A stretch of DNA of 17,463 nt, from contig JAJYGK010000112.1 in assembly GCA_021790715.1 (NCBI GenBank), positions 1-17,463 on the forward strand, read 5' to 3'. The translations under genes and the position numbers were made by a program. Numbering within the stretch: position 1 is the first letter of the stretch; each line of letters opens with the position of its first letter. The notes beneath the pieces are model-generated. The model made no database searches. It was not told where the DNA came from and worked only from the letters and a program-made list of their open reading frames with translations. Source of the DNA: Chloroflexota bacterium (lineage in GTDB: Bacteria; Chloroflexota; Limnocylindria; Limnocylindrales; CSP1-4). Positions 7,503-14,374 of the stretch are shown piece after piece.

Positions 7503-8350
7503 ACCCGCCGACGACCTCCCGCCCTGGGACGCGGCCCGGCGCCCGCACGCCGCGGCTCGTCGCGACCCTCGTCACCACGCTGCTGGTCGTCTCGTCGTGC
7601 GGCGCCGCGGCGGCCACCTCCCCCTCTGCGCGGCCGACCTCGGCGCATCTCATCGTCTTCGCCGCCGCGTCCCTCACCCAGGCGCTGGCGGCCGCCGTTC
7701 CCGCGTACGAGTCGAGCCACCCGGGACTGACCCTGACGGTCTCGCCCGGCGCCTCGTCCGCGCTCCGCGTGCAGATCGAGCAGGGCGCCCCGGCGGACGT
7801 GTTCCTGTCGGCGGACACCGTCAACGCGCAGGCGCTCGTCACGGAGAAGCTCGCCGACGGCGCAGCCGTCCCGTTTGCCGGGAACACGCTGACCGTCATC
7901 GTGCCGGACGGCAACCCCGCCCACATCTCGTCGCCGGTCGACCTCGGGCGCCCCGGCGTGCGCGTGGTCGCCGCCGGTTCGCAGGTCCCGATCACGAAGT
8001 ACGCGGAGCAGGTCGTGCGCAACCTGGCGAAGCTGCCGGGATACGGAGCGGACTTCGCGTCGCGCTACGAGGCGAACGTGGTGTCCCACGAGGACGACGT
8101 CTCCGCGGTCGTGGCCAAGGTGGCACTCGGCGAGGGCGACGCCGCGATCGTCTACGTGACCGATGCGAAGTCGTCGACGCACGTCCGGTCGATCCCGATC
8201 CCCGCGTCCGCGAACGTGCCCGCCACGTATGCCGGCGTCGTGGTCGGGTCGTCCGCGCACCTGGCCGACGCGCACGCGTTCCTGGCGTGGCTCGCCGGCC
8301 CCGACGGGCACGCCATCCTCGCGCGCTTCGGGTTCCTCGCGGCGCCATGA
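7499..8350 (+). CDS. modA: Molybdate ABC transporter, substrate-binding lipoprotein ModA
   Basis: The extracytoplasmic molybdate/tungstate-binding component of the ModABC importer. It has 283 residues. A signal peptide with a hydrophobic stretch at 20-33 ends in the lipobox V31-S32-S33-C34, predicting a lipid-anchored protein. The mature part has the ModA signatures LIVFAAASLTQAL, then SPGASSALRVQIEQGAPADV (with FLSA following). The later GNTLTVIVP, GSQVPITKYAEQVV, AVVAKVALGEGDAAIVYVTD and HAFLAWLAGPDGHAIL are also typical. There is no Shine-Dalgarno sequence; translation is coupled to the regulator through ATGA at 7499-7502 and to modB through ATGA at 8347-8350. The TOBE regulator next door supports molybdate over other oxyanions. 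Confidence 0.92.
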   Translation: MNPPTTSRPGTRPGARTPRLVATLVTTLLVVSSCGAAAATSPSARPTSAHLIVFAAASLTQALAAAVPAYESSHPGLTLTVSPGASSALRVQIEQGAPADVFLSADTVNAQALVTEKLADGAAVPFAGNTLTVIVPDGNPAHISSPVDLGRPGVRVVAAGSQVPITKYAEQVVRNLAKLPGYGADFASRYEANVVSHEDDVSAVVAKVALGEGDAAIVYVTDAKSSTHVRSIPIPASANVPATYAGVVVGSSAHLADAHAFLAWLAGPDGHAILARFGFLAAP

Positions 8351-9201
8351 TCGCCGACCGCGTCGCCGCCCGACGCGTCACGCTCGTGCGACGGCGCATC
8401 GCGCCGTGGCGGGCCGGCGTGGCGATCATCGTGGCGCTCGCGCTGCTCTTCCTCGCGCTGCCCGTCGTCGCGCTCGTCGCGCGGGCGGTGCTCGACGGGA
8501 CGATCTCGGCGGCCGCTGCGAGCGGGCCGGTCCTGCAGGCACTGGCCCTGAGCCTCGCCACGACGGCCGTGAGCCTCGTCCTCACGCTCGTCTTCGGACT
8601 GCCGCTCGCCTGGGTCCTGGCACGCCGGTCGTTCCGCGGGGCCGCGATCGTCGAGGCACTCGTCGACCTCCCGATCGTGCTGCCCCCTTCCGTCGCCGGC
8701 CTGGCGCTCCTGCTCGCCTTCGGCCGGGAGGGCATCATCGGCCATGCCCTCGCCGGGGCCGGGATCTCGCTCCCCTTCACGACCGCCGCCGTCGTGCTCG
8801 CCCAGTCGTTCGTCGCCGCGCCGTTCTTCGTGCGGAGCGCCCGGACGGGCTTCGCCGGCGTGGACCGCTCGGTGGAGGATGCCGCGCGCGTGGACGGCGC
8901 GAGCGAGGTCCAGGTCGTCCGCCACATCACGCTCGCGCTCGCGCGTCCGGCGCTCGCGGCCGGGCTCGTCATGAGCTGGGCGCGTTCGCTCGGCGAGTTC
9001 GGCGCCACGATCATGTTCGCCGGGAACATCGCCGGGCTGACGCAGACGCTCCCGCTGCTGGTCTACGCGCAGTTCGAGGGCGGGAGCCTGGACGCCTCGA
9101 TCGCGGCGGCGGCGATCCTGGCACTGGCGGCGTTCTGCGTGCTCGTGGCGGTGCGCGTGCTGCGCTGGGGCTGGGCGCTCGACGCCCGCGTGGCGGCCTG
9201 A
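8347..9201 (+). CDS. modB: Molybdate ABC transporter, permease ModB
   Basis: Inner-membrane permease of the molybdate importer, 284 residues. Hydrophobic helices lie at about 24-47, 63-92, 101-125, 143-164, 203-222 and 250-272. The cytoplasmic EAA loop that docks the ATPase is EDAARVDGASEVQVVRH (177-193) with the following LALARPALAAG. The segment RSLGEFGATIMFAGNIAG and TQTLPLLVYAQFE is characteristic of ModB. The start is ATG 8347, overlapping the modA stop by ATGA. The transporter needs a ModC ATPase, but the next gene lies on the opposite strand and no ATPase is encoded here. The permease is not a ModBC fusion, because it ends soon after the last helix. Confidence 0.92.
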   Translation: MIADRVAARRVTLVRRRIAPWRAGVAIIVALALLFLALPVVALVARAVLDGTISAAAASGPVLQALALSLATTAVSLVLTLVFGLPLAWVLARRSFRGAAIVEALVDLPIVLPPSVAGLALLLAFGREGIIGHALAGAGISLPFTTAAVVLAQSFVAAPFFVRSARTGFAGVDRSVEDAARVDGASEVQVVRHITLALARPALAAGLVMSWARSLGEFGATIMFAGNIAGLTQTLPLLVYAQFEGGSLDASIAAAAILALAAFCVLVAVRVLRWGWALDARVAA

Positions 9202-9211
9202 GGGCCGCCGC
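9190..9211 (+). terminator. GC hairpin spanning the modB stop codon
   Basis: GGCGGCC (9192-9198) and GGCCGCC (9203-9209) form a perfect 7-bp stem, extendable by a T-G and a G-C pair. The loop TGAG contains the modB stop codon. There is no T-run. It may be a terminator or mRNA stabiliser for the convergent modB and EamA-transporter genes. Confidence 0.45.
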
Positions 9212-9213
9212 AC

Positions 9214-9269
9214 CGCCCGACGGTACAGCGCCCGACGGTGCGGCCTGAGCGCGGCCGTGGCGGCCTGAA
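9214..9269 (+). repeat. Short direct repeats after modB
   Basis: CGCCCGACGGT occurs at 9214-9224 and 9229-9239. The sequence around the modB stop, GCGGCCTGA, recurs twice further down (about 9240-9248 and 9261-9269; the last copy repeats GTGGCGGCCTGA). This looks like small local duplication of the 3' end. Confidence 0.5.
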
Positions 9270-9276
9270 GCGCCGG

Positions 9277-10128
9277 CTACCCGGGCAGCGCGATCAGCAC
9301 GATCCCCGCGAACGCGAGCGCCACCCCCGCGAGGTGCGCGCGGGAGAGCCGCTCGGAGAGGAACAGCCACGCCAGTACGACGGTCACGGCCGGGTAGAGC
9401 GAGGCGACCACCGCGGCCGGCCCCAGCGTCCCCACCGAGCGCGCCGCGAGGAAACCGAGATTGCCGAGCGTGTCGCCCAGGCCGCAGACGACGACGAGCG
9501 GGGTGACCACGCGGCGGACCTCGCGTGCCTGCCCCGTCGCGAACAGCCCGATCGACGTGACGACGATCGAGGCCGCGCGGGCGATCGGCAGCGGCCACCA
9601 CGTGCCCGCCCCGGACGCGATGGCCCGGTCCATCCCGACGAAGTAGGCCGCGAACCCCAGGCCCGCGAAGAGCGCCAGCCAGATGCCGCCCCGGTCGTCT
9701 CCGCCCTCGTCGACGCCGGGCCGCGACACGAGCGCCACGGCGCCGAGCGCCGCCAGGATCCCCAGCACCTGGCCCGCGGCGAGCCGCTCGCCGAAGGCGT
9801 AGCCGGCGAGCACGGGGAGGCCCGCCCCCACCACGGCAGCCACGGGCGCGACCAGGCTCATGGAACCGGTGGCGAGCGCCCGGTAGAAGGCGAGCAGCCC
9901 GACGATGCCCGCGGTGCCCGCCACCAGCGACCACGCGACCCCGGCGAAGCCCGGGAACGGGTCGCCCGAGGCGAGCGAGAGCGCGAGGGCGACGGCGAGC
10001 CCCACGGACTCCATCGCGAGGCCGACCAGCAGCGCCCCGGCGCGCCGGCTGGCGACGCCGCCCGCGAAATCGCCGAGGCCCCAGCTGAGCGCCGCCGCGA
10101 GCGCGAACCCGAGGCCAGAGACGCTCAG
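9277..10128 (-). CDS. EamA/DMT-family transporter, probably starting at CTG 10128
   Basis: A ten-helix inner-membrane protein of the drug/metabolite transporter superfamily with two EamA repeats; substrate unknown. From the CTG it is 283 residues. The first repeat begins GLGFALAAALSWGLGDFAGG, with the WGLGDF pattern usual at the end of helix 1. It continues to FYRALATGSMSLVAPVAAVVGAGLPVL and FGERLAAGQVLGILAALGAVAL. The second repeat ends with SLYPAVTVVLAWLFLSERLS and LAGVALAFAGIVLIAL. The first ATG in frame (10014) would delete helix 1. No ATG, GTG or TTG exists between it and CTG 10128, which overlaps the ATPase stop as CTGA and has GGAGG 4 nt upstream. It is therefore translationally coupled to the YhaN-like gene. 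The CTG start is inference; the family is secure. Confidence 0.85.
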   Translation of the reverse strand: MSVSGLGFALAAALSWGLGDFAGGVASRRAGALLVGLAMESVGLAVALALSLASGDPFPGFAGVAWSLVAGTAGIVGLLAFYRALATGSMSLVAPVAAVVGAGLPVLAGYAFGERLAAGQVLGILAALGAVALVSRPGVDEGGDDRGGIWLALFAGLGFAAYFVGMDRAIASGAGTWWPLPIARAASIVVTSIGLFATGQAREVRRVVTPLVVVCGLGDTLGNLGFLAARSVGTLGPAAVVASLYPAVTVVLAWLFLSERLSRAHLAGVALAFAGIVLIALPG

Positions 10129-12284
10129 ACGGCCTCCGCGGCCGCCCGACCCGCGTCGACCTCGGCCGGGGCCGGCAGCTCCACCACGAGGTCGGCGAGG
10201 GCGTCGTACCGGTGGTCCTGCGTCAGCAGCAGCACCTGGTGCTCGGCGGCCAGCTCGCGCACCACGGCGACCGCACGCGTGGCGCGCTCGTCGTCGAAGC
10301 CCACGAACGGATCGTCCAGCACGAGGAACGGACGCCGGAGCCCGGTGACCTGGCGTGCCAGCGCCAGCCGCGCCGACACGTAGGCGAGGGCGAGCGTCGA
10401 GCCGGAAAGCGCCCGCACGTCGACCCAGTCGCCGCGCTCGGGGGACCAGAGCCGGACCGACAGGTCGCGCTCGTCCACCTGCACGCGGCGGTAGCGGCCC
10501 GCGGTGACCCGCTCGACGTCGCGCTGCATCCGTCGCTCGACGAAGCGGGCGGCCTGCTGCATCGTCGCCTGCTCGGCGGCACGAAGTGCCTCGAGGGTGC
10601 CCGCCAGGATCCGCCGGCGCCGCGCGAGGCGATCTCGCCGGAGGCGGGCCTCCTCGAGCGCCTCCGCGAGCGAGGCGACCGCGTCGGGATCCGCCCGGTC
10701 CGCCTCGACCGCACCGCGGGCGGAGGCAACCTGCTCGCGCGCCTCCGCCAGCCGGCCCTCGTCGGCGGCGACCGCCGCGTCGTAGCGGGCCCGGTGCCCG
10801 GCCGGGTGCTTGCCGATCTCGCCCATCTGCTCGAGCAGCTGGCGCCGCATCTCGGCCTCGGCCGCCGCGCGGTCCCGCAGGACGGCGACGTCCTCCTGTT
10901 CGGGCGGGTCTCCGAGCAGCGACGCGTACTCCGCCCGCAGCTGGTCCAGGCGCGCGACGTGCGCCTCCTCCTCGGACAGCAGCTCCTCGGCGGCCGCCGC
11001 ATCACGGACGCCGAGGCCGGCGAGCTGTGCCTCGCGGGCCTTCTGGTTCTGGCGGAGCTGCTCCTCGATGGCCGACCGGCCGCGCAACCGGCGGCTGACC
11101 TGCTCCTCGCGCAGGTGCTTCTGGTAGTTCACGTCGAACGCCAGCCGCCGGCGCCGGATCGCGATGACCGCGCAGACGATGCCGGCAAGAGCCAGCACGA
11201 TGCCGCCCAGCTGCGCCGGCATCGCGGTCAGCAGCGCGACGACGATCCCCACCACGGCGAGGACGATGGCGGCGACCGCGAGCGGGCGCCAGCGCGGCGC
11301 GGGCAGCATGATCTCGCCCTGCACGGTGACCTCGTCGCCGAGCTCCGCGGTCAGCTCCGCGATCGTCCGCTCCAGCTCGCGGAGCCGCGCGGTTCCCTCG
11401 CGCAGCACCGCCAGCGGCAGCGTCGAGGGATGCGTGGACTCCTTCTTGCCGATCTCGTCGCGGACGACGACGGCCCGCTGGAACCGCTCGTGCCGCGCCT
11501 CCGCCTCCTCCTGCTCGGAAAGCAGGCGGACGGCCTCCTCGGCCGTCGCGAGCAGCTCCCGGTCCGTCTCGAGCTGCGCCTCGGTCTCTGCGAGGGCCGT
11601 CTGCGCGGTCCAGAGCGCCTCCTGCTCGGCCAGGAGAGCGTGCAGCTCGTCGGTGCCGGCCGCGAGCTCCCGTTCGAGTCGCTCCACCTCGGCATCGGCG
11701 GCCGCCAGCGGGCCCGGCGCGGGCAGGCCGGCGCCGTCGATCGCGGCGACGAGCCCGTCGAGCTCGCGCAGGTTCCGCGTGAATGCCCGGTCGCCGGCCG
11801 AAACGGTCGCGCCGAGCCGCTCGCGGAACGACGCGTCGTCCGCGGCCAGCGTCGCGATGTCGTCGTGGTCCAGCACCGCCACCGACCGGAAGAAGGAGAG
11901 GCCGGGCAGGCCCGTCACCTCGCCGAGACGCTGCTGGGCCGCCTCGCCCTCCAGCCGGCCGTCCGGGACCTGGAGCTCCAGCGCGGATCCGCCGGGCCCG
12001 GACCCGGCCGCCACCTGCCGGGCGACCCGGAACGACGTCTCCTCGTCGCCATCGGCCTCGACGTCGAGGTCGACGGACGTCACCGAGCCCGCCCCAGCCT
12101 GCCAGCGGCGAAGCTGGGCCCCGGGTTCGGCGGCACGGCCGTAGAGCGCCACCTCGATGGCCCGGCGGACCCCCGACTTGCCCGACTCGTTGGGCCCTCG
12201 CACGACCGTGAATCCCGGCGCCGGCCGCAGCTCCAGATCGGCGTGCTGCTGGAGCTCGTGGAGATGCAGTCGCGTGATGCGCAT
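10125..12284 (-). CDS. YhaN/SbcC-like SMC-type ATPase with two membrane helices
   Basis: A 719-residue ABC/SMC-type ATPase, partner of SbcD/YhaO-type nucleases in DNA-end processing. The N-terminal half-site has Walker A GPNESGKS (30-37). A long Glu/Ala/Leu/Arg-rich coiled coil follows. In place of a zinc hook, two hydrophobic helices lie at about 330-374 (LAVAAIVLAVVGIVVALL and GGIVLALAGIVCAVIAI), then basic RRRR and a second coiled coil. The C-terminal half-site has the signature ALSGSTLALAYVSARL (625-640) and Walker B FLVLDD (653-658) with PFVGFDDER. This layout matches the B. subtilis YhaN group more than SbcC or Rad50 and suggests membrane anchoring of the hinge. The start is ATG 12284, with GAGGAGG 6 nt upstream, 11 bp after the nuclease stop. 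The stop overlaps the EamA transporter start. Confidence 0.85.
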   Translation of the reverse strand: MRITRLHLHELQQHADLELRPAPGFTVVRGPNESGKSGVRRAIEVALYGRAAEPGAQLRRWQAGAGSVTSVDLDVEADGDEETSFRVARQVAAGSGPGGSALELQVPDGRLEGEAAQQRLGEVTGLPGLSFFRSVAVLDHDDIATLAADDASFRERLGATVSAGDRAFTRNLRELDGLVAAIDGAGLPAPGPLAAADAEVERLERELAAGTDELHALLAEQEALWTAQTALAETEAQLETDRELLATAEEAVRLLSEQEEAEARHERFQRAVVVRDEIGKKESTHPSTLPLAVLREGTARLRELERTIAELTAELGDEVTVQGEIMLPAPRWRPLAVAAIVLAVVGIVVALLTAMPAQLGGIVLALAGIVCAVIAIRRRRLAFDVNYQKHLREEQVSRRLRGRSAIEEQLRQNQKAREAQLAGLGVRDAAAAEELLSEEEAHVARLDQLRAEYASLLGDPPEQEDVAVLRDRAAAEAEMRRQLLEQMGEIGKHPAGHRARYDAAVAADEGRLAEAREQVASARGAVEADRADPDAVASLAEALEEARLRRDRLARRRRILAGTLEALRAAEQATMQQAARFVERRMQRDVERVTAGRYRRVQVDERDLSVRLWSPERGDWVDVRALSGSTLALAYVSARLALARQVTGLRRPFLVLDDPFVGFDDERATRAVAVVRELAAEHQVLLLTQDHRYDALADLVVELPAPAEVDAGRAAAEAV
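10133..10137 (-). promoter_or_regulatory. Ribosome binding site supporting the CTG start of the EamA transporter
   Basis: On the reverse strand GGAGG (10137 to 10133) lies inside the end of the ATPase gene, 4 nt before CTG 10128. Together with the CTGA overlap it favours starting there over ATG 10014. Confidence 0.5.
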
Positions 12285-12290
12285 CGCCCG

Positions 12291-12297
12291 CCTCCTC
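12291..12297 (-). promoter_or_regulatory. Ribosome binding site of the YhaN-like gene overlapping the nuclease stop
   Basis: GAGGAGG on the reverse strand shares its first bases with the TGA stop of the upstream nuclease (12298-12296) and lies 6 nt before ATG 12284. This indicates coupled translation of nuclease and ATPase. Confidence 0.7.
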
Positions 12298-13432
12298 AGA
12301 CCGGCATGCCGGTGGAGTCCGCGAGCAGCCGCGTGCCCCACTCGAGCTGCTCGCCCAGCTCGCGCGCGTCCGACGTGCGTCCCTCGTCCACCGCCCTCGC
12401 CATCCTGCCGCCCACGTCCCGGACGAACGCGCCGGCGATCGATTCGGGCGCGGGCTCCGGCGGCGCGGGCGGGGAGGCGGTGGAGGCGTCCTCGATCCGC
12501 AGGTGGAAGAAGGCCGGGCCGACGCCGGCCTCGAGCGCCGCCTCGTCGACGCGCAGGTCGGGCCCGCGCAGCCCCGTGAGGCAGACGTCGCAGGCGAGGT
12601 CGGGATCGGCCAGTGCCGCGAGGTGCTCGCGAAGCGCGGCATCGTCGGCAAACTCGGACGCGGGAAGCTCGAGCCGCAGGCGGCGGGTGCGTCCCACGGT
12701 CCGGGCGTCGACCCGCACGCGCTCCTTGCCGGCAGGGTCGAGCGTCACCAGGAGCACGTGCCCGACGTCGCCCGCGGGGCCGAGCGACTCGATCGGCCCC
12801 GGATCGCCCCACCCGCCGGTGCCGCCACTCCCCTGCACGTGGCCCATCGAGCCGCCGATGGCCAGATAGTCGAGCCCGGATGCGGCCACCACGGCGTCGG
12901 ACGGGGGCTCCATCCCGGGTGCGACGTGGACCGCCCCGATCCGCAGGCGCACGCCCGACTCGCCCTCGTCGCGCGGCGCCGCGAGCGCATCGTCGAGCGT
13001 CGTTCCGGGCTCCACCCGGTACGCGCGAACCGCGACATCGAGGGCCGGCAGCACGAGGGCGGGACCGCCCGGGTCGAGCACGTGGATGCGATCGGCATCG
13101 GGGACCCCGGCGAGCGCGGCCAGGTCCCAGGTGCGGTACACGGACGATGCATCGAACGGATCCGCGTCCCCGGGCAGGATCGCGATCGTGATCCCCGCCG
13201 AGGCCGCGCGGCCGAGCACGCGTCCGACGCGCTCCACGGCACGCCGCGGCTGCGCGTTGGTGTCGAACAGGTCGCCGGACACGATCGCCAGTCCGCACTG
13301 CTCGGTCGCGGCCAGCTCGACGGCACGCTCGAGCGCCTCCCACTGGCGTTCCCGCTGGAGGGCGCCCGCGGGCCCGAGCTCGGGATGCGCGGCACCGAGG
13401 TGCACGTCCGACAGATGCAGGAGGCGGAGCAT
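12296..13432 (-). CDS. SbcD/YhaO-like metallophosphoesterase with altered metal-site motifs
   Basis: A 378-residue calcineurin-like phosphoesterase, the expected nuclease partner of the ATPase behind it. Motif I is intact, LLHLSDVHLG with D9 and H11, as is motif II, SGDLFDT (G53-D54-x2-D57). The usual GNHD of motif III reads G88-D-A-D91 in LPGDADPFDASSVYR. The usual GHxH of motif V appears as AIGGSMGHVQ (191-200), where the His pair is missing or displaced. A possible motif IV His is H169 (GAVHVAP). The C-terminal 150 residues form a variable cap domain ending in a Pro/Ala/Glu linker and an acidic helical tail. The start is ATG 13432 rather than GTG 13450, because GGAGGGAG (13441-13448) lies between them with 8 nt spacing. 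It is the first gene of the operon. Confidence 0.8.
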   Translation of the reverse strand: MLRLLHLSDVHLGAAHPELGPAGALQRERQWEALERAVELAATEQCGLAIVSGDLFDTNAQPRRAVERVGRVLGRAASAGITIAILPGDADPFDASSVYRTWDLAALAGVPDADRIHVLDPGGPALVLPALDVAVRAYRVEPGTTLDDALAAPRDEGESGVRLRIGAVHVAPGMEPPSDAVVAASGLDYLAIGGSMGHVQGSGGTGGWGDPGPIESLGPAGDVGHVLLVTLDPAGKERVRVDARTVGRTRRLRLELPASEFADDAALREHLAALADPDLACDVCLTGLRGPDLRVDEAALEAGVGPAFFHLRIEDASTASPPAPPEPAPESIAGAFVRDVGGRMARAVDEGRTSDARELGEQLEWGTRLLADSTGMPV

Positions 13433-13440
13433 GTCCCGGT

Positions 13441-13448
13441 CTCCCTCC
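13441..13448 (-). promoter_or_regulatory. Ribosome binding site that decides the nuclease start
   Basis: GGAGGGAG on the reverse strand lies 8 nt before ATG 13432. It overlaps the alternative GTG at 13450, which therefore cannot be the main start. Confidence 0.6.
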
Positions 13449-13582
13449 ACTCAGGCCCCGATCGGCCCCCAGGCTCCCCGGCCCGACCCTCGACCCGGGC
13501 GCCCTGCCCGAACAACCCCGACGGAGGCCAGCGCGACCGGACCCTCCGGCCGACGTCGGGCCCTGCGGGCAACCCCTCGGGC

Positions 13583-13612
13583 ATTGTGCCACCGGGCAGC
13601 GTCGCCGCGTAA
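13583..13612 (-). promoter_or_regulatory. Weak candidate promoter for the nuclease-ATPase-transporter operon
   Basis: On the reverse strand CACAAT (13588 to 13583) resembles a -10 element. TTACGC lies 18 bp upstream, but only its TT matches a -35 consensus. It would give a leader of about 145 nt before ATG 13432. Confidence 0.2.
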
Positions 13613-13639
13613 GGGCCGCGATGCCATCCGGCCCGCGCC

Positions 13640-13814
13640 GCCGGGGCCGAGCGGTGGGCCGCCGAGCGGTGCGCCGGGGCCGAGCGGTGCGCCGGGGCCG
13701 AGCGGTGGGCCGCCGCGTGTCCGCGGCCCGGGCCGAGCGGTAGGCCGCCGCGTGTCCGCGGCCCGGCGGGGCATGCGGCTCGCGTCGCCGTGCGGCTCGC
13801 GTCGCCGTGCGGCT
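13640..13814 (+). repeat. Cluster of three tandem-repeat families in a divergent intergenic region
   Basis: The gap 13433-14006 contains no supportable gene. Five copies of CCGAGCGGT(G/A) begin at 13647, 13662, 13680, 13698 and 13733. Two of them lie in an 18-bp tandem unit (13673-13690 and 13691-13708). A 35-bp unit is repeated with one mismatch (13696-13730 and 13731-13765). Each copy holds a hairpin, GGGCCGC or GGCCGC paired with GCGGCC(C). Then a 17-bp unit TGCGGCTCGCGTCGCCG is repeated exactly at 13774-13790 and 13791-13807, with 7 bp of a third copy. The cluster ends where the candidate zinc-ribbon promoter starts. Confidence 0.85.
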
Positions 13815-13843
13815 TGTCGTTCGCGGAGAAGCGATGCTAGTCT
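13814..13843 (+). promoter_or_regulatory. Candidate promoter of the zinc-ribbon/HAD operon
   Basis: TTGTCG (13814-13819) and TAGTCT (13838-13843) are separated by 18 bp. This is the best-looking sigma-70-type promoter in the window. Transcription from about 13850 would leave a GC-rich leader of about 155 nt before GTG 14007. Confidence 0.45.
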
Positions 13844-14006
13844 TGGCCGGCAACCGGTGCGCCCCGCTCCAGGGACCTCGGCAGACACCTGGGTCGCGCG
13901 GCGCCCGTTACCGATCCAGCCCGCGTCGCCCCCCGACGTCCGCCGTGGCCCGCGCGGTGCGAGCCGGTGGCTCGTCCCCGTTCCATGCGCGCTCAGGAGG
14001 CACCGG

Positions 14007-14351
14007 GTGTCCTACGTCGATCGAACCCTGACCTGCGTCGACTGCGGCGTCGAGTTCGTCCACTCCGCGGCGGACCAGGAGTTCTACCAGCAGAAGGGGT
14101 TCACCTCCGACCCGCGGCGCTGCCCGAGCTGCCGCGCCAGCCGCCGCGCCGCACGCGAGTCCGGCGGGTACGACCTCCGGGAGATCGGGGGGCCGCGCGG
14201 GTACGAGCGGAGCGGCGACCGACCGGTCCGCGAGTACTTCGCCGTCATCTGCTCGCGCTGCGGCAACACGGCGCAGGTGCCGTTCAAGCCGCGCATGGAT
14301 CGCCCGGTGTACTGCTCGGATTGCTTCCGCGCCGTCCAGGGCGCGCACTGA
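14007..14351 (+). CDS. Small zinc-ribbon protein with two CxxC...CxxC modules
   Basis: A 114-residue cytoplasmic protein with two zinc-binding modules. The first has C10-x2-C13 and C39-x2-C42 (LTCVDCGVEF and RRCPSC), with FYQQKGFTSDP between them. It matches the 'probable zinc-ribbon domain' family, which starts with the same YVDRTLTCxDCG pattern. The second has C82-x2-C85 and C103-x2-C106 (ICSRCGNTAQVPF and RPVYCSDCF). A Gly/Arg-rich linker joins them. The start is GTG 14007, with AGGAGG at 13995-14000 and 6 nt spacing. The function of the family is not established; nucleic-acid binding is a guess from the fold and basic charge. The HAD gene follows within 23 bp. Confidence 0.85.
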   Translation: MSYVDRTLTCVDCGVEFVHSAADQEFYQQKGFTSDPRRCPSCRASRRAARESGGYDLREIGGPRGYERSGDRPVREYFAVICSRCGNTAQVPFKPRMDRPVYCSDCFRAVQGAH

Positions 14352-14364
14352 GCGATCGCATGGG

Positions 14365-14369
14365 GGAGG
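14365..14369 (+). promoter_or_regulatory. Ribosome binding site pointing to a GTG start of the HAD gene
   Basis: GGAGG lies 5 nt before GTG 14375. The in-frame ATG 14360 upstream has no such site, so GTG 14375 is preferred. Confidence 0.5.
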
Positions 14370-14374
14370 ATCGG

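Noticed and set aside
10212..12869. Long forward-strand frame opposite the ATPase and nuclease genes
   Set aside because: Arg/Leu/Gly-rich with no recognisable domain; the reverse-strand genes have clear motifs and ribosome sites.
13620..13770. Collagen-like Gly-Pro-x peptides encoded in frames crossing the intergenic repeats
   Set aside because: They come from 18-bp GC-rich repeats being a multiple of three; no start signal or flanking domain supports a gene.
13640..13814. CRISPR array
   Set aside because: The units are directly adjacent tandem copies of 10 to 35 bp without unique spacers, and no cas gene is present.
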